64,000 bases of DNA, from assembly GCA_900466005.1 (NCBI GenBank), contig UEGQ01000015.1, positions 359,737 through 423,736 of the forward strand, given 5' to 3'. Shown here one piece after another: positions 25,296-33,525 of the stretch. The DNA comes from Hyphomicrobiales bacterium. Its GTDB lineage: Bacteria > Pseudomonadota > Alphaproteobacteria > Rhizobiales > Rhizobiaceae. The position numbers and the translations under genes are program-made. Every line of letters begins with the position of its first letter. Positions within the stretch are counted from its first letter, which is position 1. A model generated the notes under the pieces. That model did no database searches and had not been told where the DNA came from. It saw only the letters and a list, made by a program, of their open reading frames with translations.

Positions 25296-26275
25296 GCACC
25301 ATGGTCTTTGCGGCTCTCTTCCTCGCATTGTTGCTCGACCGGCTTGTCGGCGATCCCGCGTGGCTGTGGCAGCGCGTCCGCCATCCGGTCGTGGTTTTCG
25401 GCGCGGCGATCGATGCGCTCGACAGGCGAATGAACCGCGATTCGCTCGCCGGCGACGTTCGTCGCCGCAACGGCGTGGTGGCGATTGCGCTGCTTCTGGT
25501 CGGAGCCGCGCTCGCCGGCTGCCTGCTGCACGGTCTCTTTGCCGCGCTCGGCCTTCTCGGCTTCCTGCTGGAGGTCGCGGTCGTCGCGGTCCTGCTGGCG
25601 CAGAAGAGCCTGAAGGATCATGTCGCGGCCGTCGCCGACGGCCTTCGCCGCGAGGGACTGGCCGGCGGGCGTCGCGCCGTCTCCATGATCGTCGGACGCG
25701 ACCCGGAGACGCTCGACGGGGCAGGCGTCGTGCGCGCTGCCATCGAGAGCCTTGCGGAAAATTTCGCCGACGGCACGGTTGCGCCGGCCTTCTGGTACGC
25801 GGTTGCCGGCCTGCCGGGCATCTTCGCCTACAAGATGCTGAACACGGCCGACTCGATGATTGGCCACAAAAGCCCGAAATATCTCGATTTCGGCTGGGCG
25901 TCTGCGCGCCTCGACGACCTCGCCAACTGGCCGGCGGCGCGGCTCTCGAGCCTGTTGATCGCCGCCGGAGCGGCGATACGTCAGGGGCGCGCCGCCGCCC
26001 GTTGTTCGCTGTCCGTCGCCTTTCGCGACAGCCGCCTCCATCGTTCGCCCAACTCCGGCTGGCCGGAAGCCGCTATGGCTGGAGCACTCGACATCCGGCT
26101 CGCCGGTCCGCGCACCTATGGCGGCCAGGTGGTGAGCGAACCGATGATCAACGGCGCCGGCCGCGCCGAGGCCGGAGCGGGCGATATCGGCGCGGCCGTC
26201 GGCATCTTCGACGCCGCCTGCTCGTCGCTGGCCGTGCTCGTGCTCGTTCTGATGGTGATCGCAATCCTTCTCTGA
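25292..26275 (+). CDS. cobD: CobD/CbiB: adenosylcobinamide-phosphate synthase, membrane protein
   Basis: Integral membrane enzyme that joins the aminopropanol linker to adenosylcobyric acid. The 327-residue product has several hydrophobic helices, the segment LDRLVGDPAWLWQRVRHPVVVFG at the N-terminus, ESLAENFADGTVAPAFWY, KMLNTADSMIGHKSPKYLDFGW and PNSGWPEAAMAGAL, all diagnostic of CobD/CbiB. It overlaps cobC by 4 bp and ends this cob unit. Confidence 0.94.
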   Translation: MSTMVFAALFLALLLDRLVGDPAWLWQRVRHPVVVFGAAIDALDRRMNRDSLAGDVRRRNGVVAIALLLVGAALAGCLLHGLFAALGLLGFLLEVAVVAVLLAQKSLKDHVAAVADGLRREGLAGGRRAVSMIVGRDPETLDGAGVVRAAIESLAENFADGTVAPAFWYAVAGLPGIFAYKMLNTADSMIGHKSPKYLDFGWASARLDDLANWPAARLSSLLIAAGAAIRQGRAAARCSLSVAFRDSRLHRSPNSGWPEAAMAGALDIRLAGPRTYGGQVVSEPMINGAGRAEAGAGDIGAAVGIFDAACSSLAVLVLVLMVIAILL

Positions 26276-26360
26276 AGGTGATTCCGGCCGCGCTGGTGTT
26301 TGTTTACCCCTTTTGCGCTAATATCGGACGGTTCTCACGCCCAACGGGAGTGTTCGAGGG

Positions 26361-26789
26361 ATGCGCCGGCTTGTCGCCTTGTTCTTGATTGCCGTCTTCT
26401 CGGTTGCCGGTCCTGTTGCGGCCCTCGCCGATACCGTCGTCGCCCAGATCAGCCTCTCGGCGCAGACGATGAGGGTCTCGGTGAACGGCGAGCCGCAATA
26501 TACGTGGAAGGTCTCCACCGCCCGCCGCGGTTACCGGACGCCGACCGGAATCTTTACCGCGCGCTGGGCCTCGCGCTATCACCGGTCGCGCAAATACGAC
26601 AATGCACCCATGCCCTACGCGATCTTCTTCAAGGGGGGCTACGCCATCCACGGCACTTACGAGGTGAGAAGCCTCGGGCGGCCGGTGTCGCATGGTTGCG
26701 TGCGGCTCCACCCCGACAATGCGGCGATCTTCTTCAATCTCGCGACCAGCAACGGCCTCGCCAACACCAAGATCATCATCGCGCGCTAG
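26361..26789 (+). CDS. Periplasmic L,D-transpeptidase (ErfK/YbiS/YkuD family)
   Basis: A 142-residue secreted protein. An N-terminal signal peptide (MRRLVALFLIAVFSVAGPVA, cleavage likely after the ALA near residue 23) precedes one YkuD domain with TARRGYRTPTGIFTA, YAIHGTYEVRSLGRPVSHG and the catalytic Cys113 in HGCVRLHP. It should cross-link peptidoglycan stems or anchor proteins to them. It is short for the family, with no binding module. No partner gene is evident. Confidence 0.92.
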   Translation: MRRLVALFLIAVFSVAGPVAALADTVVAQISLSAQTMRVSVNGEPQYTWKVSTARRGYRTPTGIFTARWASRYHRSRKYDNAPMPYAIFFKGGYAIHGTYEVRSLGRPVSHGCVRLHPDNAAIFFNLATSNGLANTKIIIAR

Positions 26790-26909
26790 GCGCTTTCCGC
26801 GCCGCGGCGGACAACCGGTGTTATTTCGCGCTCTCTCACAATTCGCGGGAACTCTTCTCCTGTTCGTCCGTTCGGGCGGCTGGCGCATCGGTGAGCCGAG
26901 GAGAGGGAC

Positions 26910-28316
26910 ATGCGGAGACAGTCTGCGTTGCTTGCGTTTTGCGGGTCGGCTCTTGCCGGCGCAACCGTGCTCGGGTTCGGAGCACTGTCCGATCCGCTTC
27001 CTCCGGACGTGACATATCGGCCGCTGCCGACGATGCCCTTCTCGGAGGTGCGCAAGATCGACGAGGCGCAGAAGGACGCGGTCATGCAGAGGCAGCGCTC
27101 GCTCCTCGAGCGCCGCTACGATCTTTCCGACAAGCCCATGGACGGTGTCATGATGTCCGGTGGCATGAAGCCCGTGCAGGACGGCGTCCGGGTGAAGCTT
27201 CCGGAGGGAACCAGCTGGGACGATCTCGCCGCGATGACGCCGGCCGAGATCAAGGACCGCAATCTGTTGCCGGAGGGCTTTCTGCCGCTGCCGCACGTCA
27301 AGCAGGCGACCGGCGGTCAGGTGTTTCCGGACCATCAGATCGATGAAATCCACGCTCGGGAAATGCGAGACCTTCGACGTTTCGACGTGGACTTCGACCT
27401 TCCCGACAACCTGACGCCGGAATTTCCCCCGCCGGTCTTCCTGACGACCCATCCCGAGCTCGGTGACGTTTCCCGCGGGCAGTTGCTGACGATCAAGAAC
27501 TTCTACGAGTTGACGAACGGCATCATCACGCCCGTCCAGATGGAGGGGCTGCGGCTGCTGCTCACGCCGTTCCCGCAAGAGGAATTCAACCAGACGGAGG
27601 ACCGCAAGGTCGCCGACCAGAGCACGGGCGTCGCCTGCCTCGATTGCCATGCGAACTTCCACACCAATGCGGCCTTCCACCAGACGCCGGACGTGCGGCC
27701 GCAGGCCGACCGTTTCCGCTTCGACACCACCAGCCTCAGGGGCATGTTCAACCAGCAGATCCACGGGTCGAAACGCTCGCTGCGGTCGGTGGAGGACTTC
27801 ACCGAGTTCGAGCAGCGCACGGCGTATTTCAACGGCGACCACGTCAGCGCCACCCGCAAGGGCGTCAACCTTCCCGACCGGCCGAACCAGGTCGCGATGA
27901 TGGCGCAGATGCAGAACATCATCGACTTTCCGCCGGCGCCGAAGCTCGACCCGTTCGGGCGGCTCGATCCCGCGGTTGCCACGCCGCAGGAGCTCGCCGG
28001 CGAGAAGGTCTTCATGGGCAAGGGGCGTTGCGCCGAGTGCCACGTGCCCCAGACCGAATTCATGGATAACAACATGCACGACCTGAAGCTCGAGCGCTTC
28101 TACAAGATCGGGCAGGTATTCAACGACTTCGTCGCCATGCCGGACGGCCCGATCAAGACGTTCACGCTGCGCGGGATCAAGGATTCGCCGCCCTATATGC
28201 ATGACGGCCGCCTGATGACCCTCGCCGATACCGTCGAGTTCTTCAATCTCGTGCTCGGCGTCAAGCTGGCGGAGCAGGAGAAGAAGGACCTCGTCTCCTA
28301 TCTGCTGACCCTGTGA
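26910..28316 (+). CDS. Di-haem cytochrome c peroxidase-family protein
   Basis: A 468-residue exported protein with an N-terminal hydrophobic segment (SALLAFCGSALAGATVLGFG) and two haem c sites: CLDCH at 243-247 and CAECH at 374-378. The C-terminal half has DGPIKTFTLRGIKDSPPYMHDGRLMTL, typical of the di-haem cytochrome c peroxidase/MauG superfamily. The first 220 residues do not resemble classical CcpA, so the substrate may not be hydrogen peroxide. It is followed after 17 nt by a DUF4142 gene and lies beside fnrN. Confidence 0.87.
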   Translation: MRRQSALLAFCGSALAGATVLGFGALSDPLPPDVTYRPLPTMPFSEVRKIDEAQKDAVMQRQRSLLERRYDLSDKPMDGVMMSGGMKPVQDGVRVKLPEGTSWDDLAAMTPAEIKDRNLLPEGFLPLPHVKQATGGQVFPDHQIDEIHAREMRDLRRFDVDFDLPDNLTPEFPPPVFLTTHPELGDVSRGQLLTIKNFYELTNGIITPVQMEGLRLLLTPFPQEEFNQTEDRKVADQSTGVACLDCHANFHTNAAFHQTPDVRPQADRFRFDTTSLRGMFNQQIHGSKRSLRSVEDFTEFEQRTAYFNGDHVSATRKGVNLPDRPNQVAMMAQMQNIIDFPPAPKLDPFGRLDPAVATPQELAGEKVFMGKGRCAECHVPQTEFMDNNMHDLKLERFYKIGQVFNDFVAMPDGPIKTFTLRGIKDSPPYMHDGRLMTLADTVEFFNLVLGVKLAEQEKKDLVSYLLTL

Positions 28317-28333
28317 GAAGGAAGGTACGGATC

Positions 28334-28957
28334 ATGTCTCGCTTCCCAATCGTCGTTACGGCCGGGCTCCTGCTCCTCTGCGGCACCGCCGCGGCACAGA
28401 TCGGTAACCCCGCCGGCATGGGAGCCGACACGAGGATGTCGGAACCCGGTGTTCCGGCTCCGCACCAGACGAACAACGCTGACCGGCTCTTCGCGCAGCT
28501 CCTTGCGGCCGGCGGAATGGCCGAAGTGGAACTCGGCAGGATGGCGGACGGCAAGGCGAAGGCCGACTCGGTCAAGGATTTTGCCGCGACGCTGGTTCGC
28601 GACCATTCCGATGCCAACAGCAAACTGAAGGATCTTGCGGAGGCGGCGAAGATACCGCTTCCCGAAGAGCTTCACCCGGACCATCAGGTCGTTCGCGACC
28701 GGCTGGAGAAACTCGATGGCGATGCGTTCGACGTGGCCTATATCAAGGCGCAGATCGTCGATCATCAGAAGACGGCGCAGCTTCTGGCCTGGGAGATTAA
28801 TGCCGGGGAGGACGGAGATATGCAGAGGTTCGCCGCTTCGACGCTGCCGATCGTTCTCGATCATCTCCGCAAGGCGCAGGAAATCAACGCCGCGCTGACC
28901 GGGGCGGCGGTGCGAATCCTGCCGGAGAAAATGGCGGAGACGAAGAGCAAGCCTTAG
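28334..28957 (+). CDS. DUF4142 periplasmic protein
   Basis: A 207-residue protein with a signal peptide (SRFPIVVTAGLLLLCGTAAAQ) followed by a DUF4142 four-helix, ferritin-like domain: ADRLFAQLLAAGGMAEVELGRMA, FAATLVRDHSDANSKL and YIKAQIVDHQKTAQLLAWEI. Domain members are periplasmic and of unknown role. The His/Glu pattern could bind metal, but that is inference. The ATG at 28334 has GAAGGAAGG upstream. It is probably co-transcribed with the di-haem protein. Confidence 0.85.
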   Translation: MSRFPIVVTAGLLLLCGTAAAQIGNPAGMGADTRMSEPGVPAPHQTNNADRLFAQLLAAGGMAEVELGRMADGKAKADSVKDFAATLVRDHSDANSKLKDLAEAAKIPLPEELHPDHQVVRDRLEKLDGDAFDVAYIKAQIVDHQKTAQLLAWEINAGEDGDMQRFAASTLPIVLDHLRKAQEINAALTGAAVRILPEKMAETKSKP

Positions 28958-29006
28958 GAAGCGCGGTAGACGCGCTCCCGCCACAACAGAGGGGGGGCCT
29001 TGTGGC

Positions 29007-29762
29007 TCAGTCGTTGCCGGCGACGCAGCGCAGCCGTTCGAGGCTCGGCACCGTGACGTGGCGGTTGTTTTCGATGACGATGATGCCTTCCTTGCGCAGC
29101 TTCGTCATCTGCCGGCTCACGGTCTCGATGGTGAGGCCGAGGAAATCGGCGATATCGGCGCGGGAGAGCGGCAGGTCGAAGGTCCGGGGGCTCGCATTCT
29201 CCGGATCGATGTGAGTCGCGATCAGGTGCAGGAAGCTTGCGACCTTTTCCTGCGCCGTCTTGCGGCCGAGGGTCAGCATCCAGTCGCGCGCCTCGTCGAG
29301 TTCCTTCAACGACTGCTCGTAGAGTATGCGTTCGAAGTCCGGGGTCTCATTGGCGATCCGGTCGATGAGTGCCCGCGGGAAGGTGCATATCTCCGTGTCG
29401 GTCGCCGCTTCGGCGGTGACGGTGCTTTCTTCCTGGTGCGGTCTGCCGAGGAAGTCCGGCGCAAACTGCAGGCCGACGATCTGCTGGCGGCCGTCAGCCA
29501 TCATCTTGGAGAGCTTCACCACACCGTTGAGGATGTTGCTGTAGGTGGAGACGGACTCGCCTTGGCCGATGACCTCGTTGCCGGCTTCCACCTTGCGGCG
29601 GGAGGAGTGCTTGTTGAGTTCCACCAGCTGCGGAACGCTGAGGCTCGCGCAGACACCACCATGACGTGCTTCGCAGGCCTTGCAGACCGCAGGGCCTTCA
29701 CACTCGAGAACGTTTCTCTTCAGGGCATCCATAATGTCGATCGGTCTCATCTGCCCGCCCAT
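29007..29762 (-). CDS. fnrN: FnrN-type Crp/Fnr oxygen-responsive regulator
   Basis: A 251-residue Crp/Fnr-family regulator. The N-terminal Cys motif C27-x2-C30-x7-C38 plus a Cys near residue 126 fits the oxygen-labile [4Fe-4S] site of rhizobial FnrN. The cyclic-nucleotide-like beta-barrel follows, and the helix-turn-helix has SRADIADFLGLTIETVSRQM with the E-x-x-S-R DNA-contact pattern. It should activate genes through TTGAT-N4-ATCAA boxes under low oxygen; three such boxes are in this window. The ATG at 29762 is reported; the ATG at 29750 (4 residues shorter) is as likely. Confidence 0.92.
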   Translation of the reverse strand: MGGQMRPIDIMDALKRNVLECEGPAVCKACEARHGGVCASLSVPQLVELNKHSSRRKVEAGNEVIGQGESVSTYSNILNGVVKLSKMMADGRQQIVGLQFAPDFLGRPHQEESTVTAEAATDTEICTFPRALIDRIANETPDFERILYEQSLKELDEARDWMLTLGRKTAQEKVASFLHLIATHIDPENASPRTFDLPLSRADIADFLGLTIETVSRQMTKLRKEGIIVIENNRHVTVPSLERLRCVAGND

Positions 29763-29859
29763 CCCTACGCCTGTTCGCGCTTACCAGGAACACCCTGTTT
29801 CGACCGCGAAAGGTGCCGCGCACCCTCCTATTTTCTTATGCCGTAATTTTAACAGCAAA

Positions 29860-29873
29860 TTGATCGAAGTCAA
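29860..29873. promoter_or_regulatory. FNR/FixK box between fnrN and hemN
   Basis: TTGATCGAAGTCAA matches the TTGAT-N4-ATCAA anaerobox with one mismatch. It lies 66 nt before hemN and about 97 nt before fnrN, so it could activate hemN and autoregulate fnrN. The 177-bp intergenic region is otherwise AT-rich with no gene. Confidence 0.75.
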
Positions 29874-29939
29874 AGGCTGCGGACCCGTCTCCTGTTAATA
29901 ATTAAGCAATTGCTTATCCTGACAATTGCGGTGAAGTTC

Positions 29940-31289
29940 ATGCGAGAAGGCCTTCTGGGCAAGTATTCCGGCGCGGTGCCACGTTACACGAGTTATCCGA
30001 CCGCGCCACATTTTCACGAGGGCGTCGGCTGCGACAAATATGCGCAATGGTTACAGAATCTCGGAGAAGGGCAAGATATCTCGCTCTATATCCACATTCC
30101 TTATTGCGATCGGCTGTGCTGGTTCTGCGCCTGCCACACGAAACATACGCTGAAATACGATCCGATTACCGTCTACCTCGAGGCGCTCCACAGCGAAATC
30201 GCCCACGTCGGGGGACTCGTCAACCGGGATGCGAAGGTGAGCGCCGTGCATTTCGGTGGCGGCTCGCCGACCATGCTGAAGCCGGAAGACATGATCGCCC
30301 TGATGGCGGCGCTGCGCGCGCACTTCTCATTCCGCGACGACGCCGAGATCAGCGTCGAAATGGACCCCAACGATCTCGATGACGCGCGCTACGACGCGCT
30401 GGCGGCGATCGGCATGACCCGGGCGAGCCTCGGTGTTCAGGACTTCAATCCGGACGTGCAGAAGGCGATCAACCGTATCCAGACTTTCGAGCACACGAAA
30501 GGTGTCGTCGAGGCGGTCAGGGCGCGAGGCGTGCACTCGGTCAACTGCGACATCCTCTATGGTCTGCCGTATCAGACTCTCGAGACGCTGGAAGCCACGG
30601 TCCGGGATATTCTCTCGCTGGCGCCCGACCGCATCGCGCTCTTCGGATATGCCCATGTGCCGTGGATGAAGAAGCACCAGACGATGATTCCGGAAGAGGC
30701 GCTTCCCGGTGTCGAGATGCGCTTCCGGCAGATGAACCGCGCTGCCGAGATGCTGGTTGAGGCCGGCTACGAGCCGATCGGCATCGACCATTTTGCCAAG
30801 CCCGGCGACAAGCTGGCGATTGCGAGCCGCGAGGGTCGGTTGCACCGCAACTTCCAGGGCTATACCGACGATGCGGCGGATGCGCTGATCGGCCTCGGCG
30901 CGTCTTCGATCGGGCAGTTGCCCGAAGGCTATGTCCAGAACATGCCGGCGACCGGCGAATACCAGAAGATGGCGGTGGGGCAGGGGCTGACGGTCGTGCG
31001 CGGCATCGAGCTGACAGACGACGACCGGATGCGGGCCAAGGTCATCGAGGACCTGATGTGCCGCTTTGCCTTCTCGTTTGCCGACATCCGGAATCGATTC
31101 CCGAAGATCGCCGAGGCAGTGATCGCCGAGGCCCGCCAGTATGTCGCAAGCAACGCTGACGGAGTCTGCGAGATCGTCGCCGATCAGGTCCGCATCACCG
31201 AAACCGGCAAGCCCTTCACCCGCAGCATCGCGGCCGTCTTCGACAGCTACCTGTCGACCGGCAAGGGCCGGCACTCGATTGCTGTTTGA
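29940..31289 (+). CDS. hemN: HemN: oxygen-independent coproporphyrinogen III oxidase
   Basis: Radical SAM enzyme that converts coproporphyrinogen III to protoporphyrinogen IX without oxygen, needed for haem when oxygen is low. The 449-residue protein has GAVPRYTSYPTAPHF near the N-terminus, the [4Fe-4S] motif C56-x3-C60-x2-C63, and VHFGGGSPTMLK. The extra Cys just after the cluster motif (FCAC) is usual in HemN. The ATG at 29940 has GGTGAAG upstream; a TTG at 29910 is also in frame. An FNR box precedes it, and the cbb3 genes nearby need the haem. Confidence 0.94.
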   Translation: MREGLLGKYSGAVPRYTSYPTAPHFHEGVGCDKYAQWLQNLGEGQDISLYIHIPYCDRLCWFCACHTKHTLKYDPITVYLEALHSEIAHVGGLVNRDAKVSAVHFGGGSPTMLKPEDMIALMAALRAHFSFRDDAEISVEMDPNDLDDARYDALAAIGMTRASLGVQDFNPDVQKAINRIQTFEHTKGVVEAVRARGVHSVNCDILYGLPYQTLETLEATVRDILSLAPDRIALFGYAHVPWMKKHQTMIPEEALPGVEMRFRQMNRAAEMLVEAGYEPIGIDHFAKPGDKLAIASREGRLHRNFQGYTDDAADALIGLGASSIGQLPEGYVQNMPATGEYQKMAVGQGLTVVRGIELTDDDRMRAKVIEDLMCRFAFSFADIRNRFPKIAEAVIAEARQYVASNADGVCEIVADQVRITETGKPFTRSIAAVFDSYLSTGKGRHSIAV

Positions 31290-31394
31290 GCAACACTGCA
31301 ACGGCAAATTTTCCTGCCGACGCAAGAGGGCATTGGCTTTTGGACGAGTTTTCCCTATGTGGAACTCGGATTTAAGACATATGAGGTAATTAGC

Positions 31395-31673
31395 GTGAGC
31401 GCTACATTCGACAAAGTTGCCGACATCATCGCTGAAACCAGCGAGATCGACCGCGAAACCATTACGCCTGAAAGCCACACGATCGACGATCTCGGCATCG
31501 ACAGCCTGGACTTCCTCGACATCGTCTTTGCGATCGACAAGGAATTCGGCATCAAGATCCCGCTCGAACAGTGGACGCAGGAAGTCAACGAGGGCAAGGT
31601 TTCCACCGAGGAATACTTCGTTCTCAAGAATCTCTGCTCGAAGATCGACGAATTGCGCGCCGCCAAGGGCTGA
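31395..31673 (+). CDS. acpXL: AcpXL: acyl carrier protein for very-long-chain lipid A acyl groups
   Basis: A 92-residue specialised acyl carrier protein. The phosphopantetheine Ser37 lies in GIDSLDFLD and the rest ([31 protein letters not shown]) closely matches rhizobial AcpXL. It carries the growing very-long-chain hydroxy fatty acid, typically 27-hydroxyoctacosanoate in rhizobia, for lipid A. The GTG at 31395 has GAGGT upstream and starts at the conserved MSATFDK; longer frames lack support. It opens the six-gene cluster ending in lpxXL. Confidence 0.96.
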   Translation: MSATFDKVADIIAETSEIDRETITPESHTIDDLGIDSLDFLDIVFAIDKEFGIKIPLEQWTQEVNEGKVSTEEYFVLKNLCSKIDELRAAKG

Positions 31674-31695
31674 TCGGCCCGGCGGACGAAACGCA

Positions 31696-32175
31696 ATGCT
31701 GCTCGAATACTTCCAGATGATCGACAGGGTGGAGGCCGTGAGTCTCCGTGACGGCACGCTCCGGGCTCGCTCGGTCGTGCCGGAGAAAAGCCCTGTCTTC
31801 GAGGGTCATTTCCCCGGAATGCCGCTCGTTCCGGGCGTGCTGCTGATCGAGACGATGGCACAGGCCTCGGGTTTTCTCGTGCTGGCGGCGAGCGGTTTTT
31901 CATCGATGCCGTTCCTGATGTCGGTCGACGGCGCGAAAATGCGCAGTTTCGTCGAGCCCGGTGCCGTGCTCGACATCGAGGCCGTGCTCGAACACGACGG
32001 TTCGGGTTTCGCCGTCACCAAGGCGAAGATCGCATCGGCCGGCAAGAAGATCTGCGACGCCCAGCTCAAGCTGCGCACCATGCCCTTCAGCGAGGTGCCG
32101 CTGGCGGAGATCGTCCGCAACCGTGCGGTCGAGGTCGGGCTGATGGCGGCCATCGAAGCGGAGGGCGGCGCCTGA
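31696..32175 (+). CDS. fabZXL: FabZXL: 3-hydroxyacyl-ACP dehydratase-like
   Basis: A 159-residue hot-dog-fold dehydratase of the FabZ class. The catalytic His38 lies in GHFPGMPLVPG and the catalytic acid Glu52 in LLIETMAQASG, with the usual spacing between them. It is expected to dehydrate 3-hydroxyacyl-AcpXL during elongation. It lies 22 nt after acpXL, in the known order acpXL-fabZXL-fabF2XL-fabF1XL. The C-terminal 20 residues extend past the core fold. Confidence 0.92.
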   Translation: MLLEYFQMIDRVEAVSLRDGTLRARSVVPEKSPVFEGHFPGMPLVPGVLLIETMAQASGFLVLAASGFSSMPFLMSVDGAKMRSFVEPGAVLDIEAVLEHDGSGFAVTKAKIASAGKKICDAQLKLRTMPFSEVPLAEIVRNRAVEVGLMAAIEAEGGA

Positions 32176-32308
32176 GCGGCAGCCCGCCTTCGCGGATTTT
32201 CCGACAAGTCCCGCCGGTTGCGAAAGCTATTGCCAGCGCCGCCGCGCAAGGCGTAGGGATGCGCCGGATGGAACGCCGGCCGAAGGATTGCCGGCTGAAG
32301 GATAGAGA

Positions 32309-33511
32309 ATGAGCAAGAAGCCGAACGACGTGGTGATCACCGGTATTGGCATCGTCACCTGCCATGGAACCGGCAAGGAGCCGCATATCGCCCTGCTGTC
32401 CGCCGCGACGGCGCCCGAGCCGGTGGTCGAGACGGAGAAGTTCAAGCCGTATCCGCTCCACCACCTGCCGGAGATCGACTGGTCGACGCAGATCGCCAAG
32501 CGCGGCGACCAGCGCCAGATGGAAAACTGGCAGCGGCTCGGCGTCTATGCCGCGGGTCTTGCCCTCGATGATGCCGGGTTGAAGGACAATGCCGAACTCT
32601 GCGGCACGATGGACCTGATCGTCGCGGCCGGCGGCGGCGAGCGCGACGTCAACGTCGACACGCTGATCGTCAACGAGGCCCTGCGCCGCAACGATCGCGA
32701 CAGGCTCCTGGTCGAGAAGCTGACGACCGAGCTTCGCCCGACGCTTTTCCTGGCGCAGCTTTCCAACCTCATGGCCGGCAACATTTCCATCGTGCACAAG
32801 GTCACCGGTTCCTCCCGCACCTTCATGGGCGAGGAATCGGCCGGCATTTCCGCGATCGAAACGGCGTTCGCGCGCCTGCGCTGCGGCCAGTCGACCCACA
32901 CGCTCGTCGGTGGTGCCTTCATCGCCGAACGTCCGGACATCCTGCTGCTCGTCGAAGGCATCCGCGCACATGCGACCGGTGAATGGCGGCCCCTGTGGTC
33001 GCGCTCAGAGGATGCCGGCGGTGGCATGATGCTCGGATCGGTCGGCGCTTTCCTCGTGCTCGAACGCCGGGAGCACGCCGAGGCGCGGGGCGCCCATATC
33101 TATGCGGTTCTGGATGCGGTCGAAGGTGATCGCGGCAGCCGCGAGAGCGGTCGCTTCGAGGCCCGGATCGAGCGCCTGCTCTCGGATGTCGCGGACGCAC
33201 CGTCTGATACGGTGGTCTTTTCCGGTTCGAGCGGCCTGCACGATCTGGCGCGCCGCGAGAAGGCCGTGCTCGATCGCCGCTTTCCGGCAGCACCGGTGCG
33301 CGGTTACGGCGGCAGCACCGGGCACGGCATGGAAGCGCAATTCCCGCTCGGGCTGGCGCTTGCGGCCCTTGCCCTCGACAGCCACGCGAATGTGCCGCCC
33401 TTCGATCCGGCACACGAGGCGGCGATGGCCGCACCCGCCCGCCACGCCGTCGTGACGACGGTGGGCTATGTCCACGGCGAAGGCGTCGCCCTCGTTTCGA
33501 CCGACGCGTGA
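32309..33511 (+). CDS. fabF2XL: FabF2XL: beta-ketoacyl-ACP synthase-like protein lacking the catalytic Cys
   Basis: A 400-residue thiolase-fold protein of the KAS II class. The nucleophile elbow that reads TACASG in active enzymes reads MGEESAG here, so the catalytic Cys aligns with Glu176. The first catalytic His region (normally NAHGTST) reads FSGSSGLH, and the Lys before the second His is also changed, although GGSTGHGMEAQF keeps that His. The protein therefore resembles the chain-length-factor (KS-beta) partner of type II polyketide synthases more than an active ketosynthase. The next gene encodes a complete KAS. Chain-length control is inferred. Confidence 0.88.
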   Translation: MSKKPNDVVITGIGIVTCHGTGKEPHIALLSAATAPEPVVETEKFKPYPLHHLPEIDWSTQIAKRGDQRQMENWQRLGVYAAGLALDDAGLKDNAELCGTMDLIVAAGGGERDVNVDTLIVNEALRRNDRDRLLVEKLTTELRPTLFLAQLSNLMAGNISIVHKVTGSSRTFMGEESAGISAIETAFARLRCGQSTHTLVGGAFIAERPDILLLVEGIRAHATGEWRPLWSRSEDAGGGMMLGSVGAFLVLERREHAEARGAHIYAVLDAVEGDRGSRESGRFEARIERLLSDVADAPSDTVVFSGSSGLHDLARREKAVLDRRFPAAPVRGYGGSTGHGMEAQFPLGLALAALALDSHANVPPFDPAHEAAMAAPARHAVVTTVGYVHGEGVALVSTDA

Positions 33512-33525
33512 GAAGGAAGGGATCC

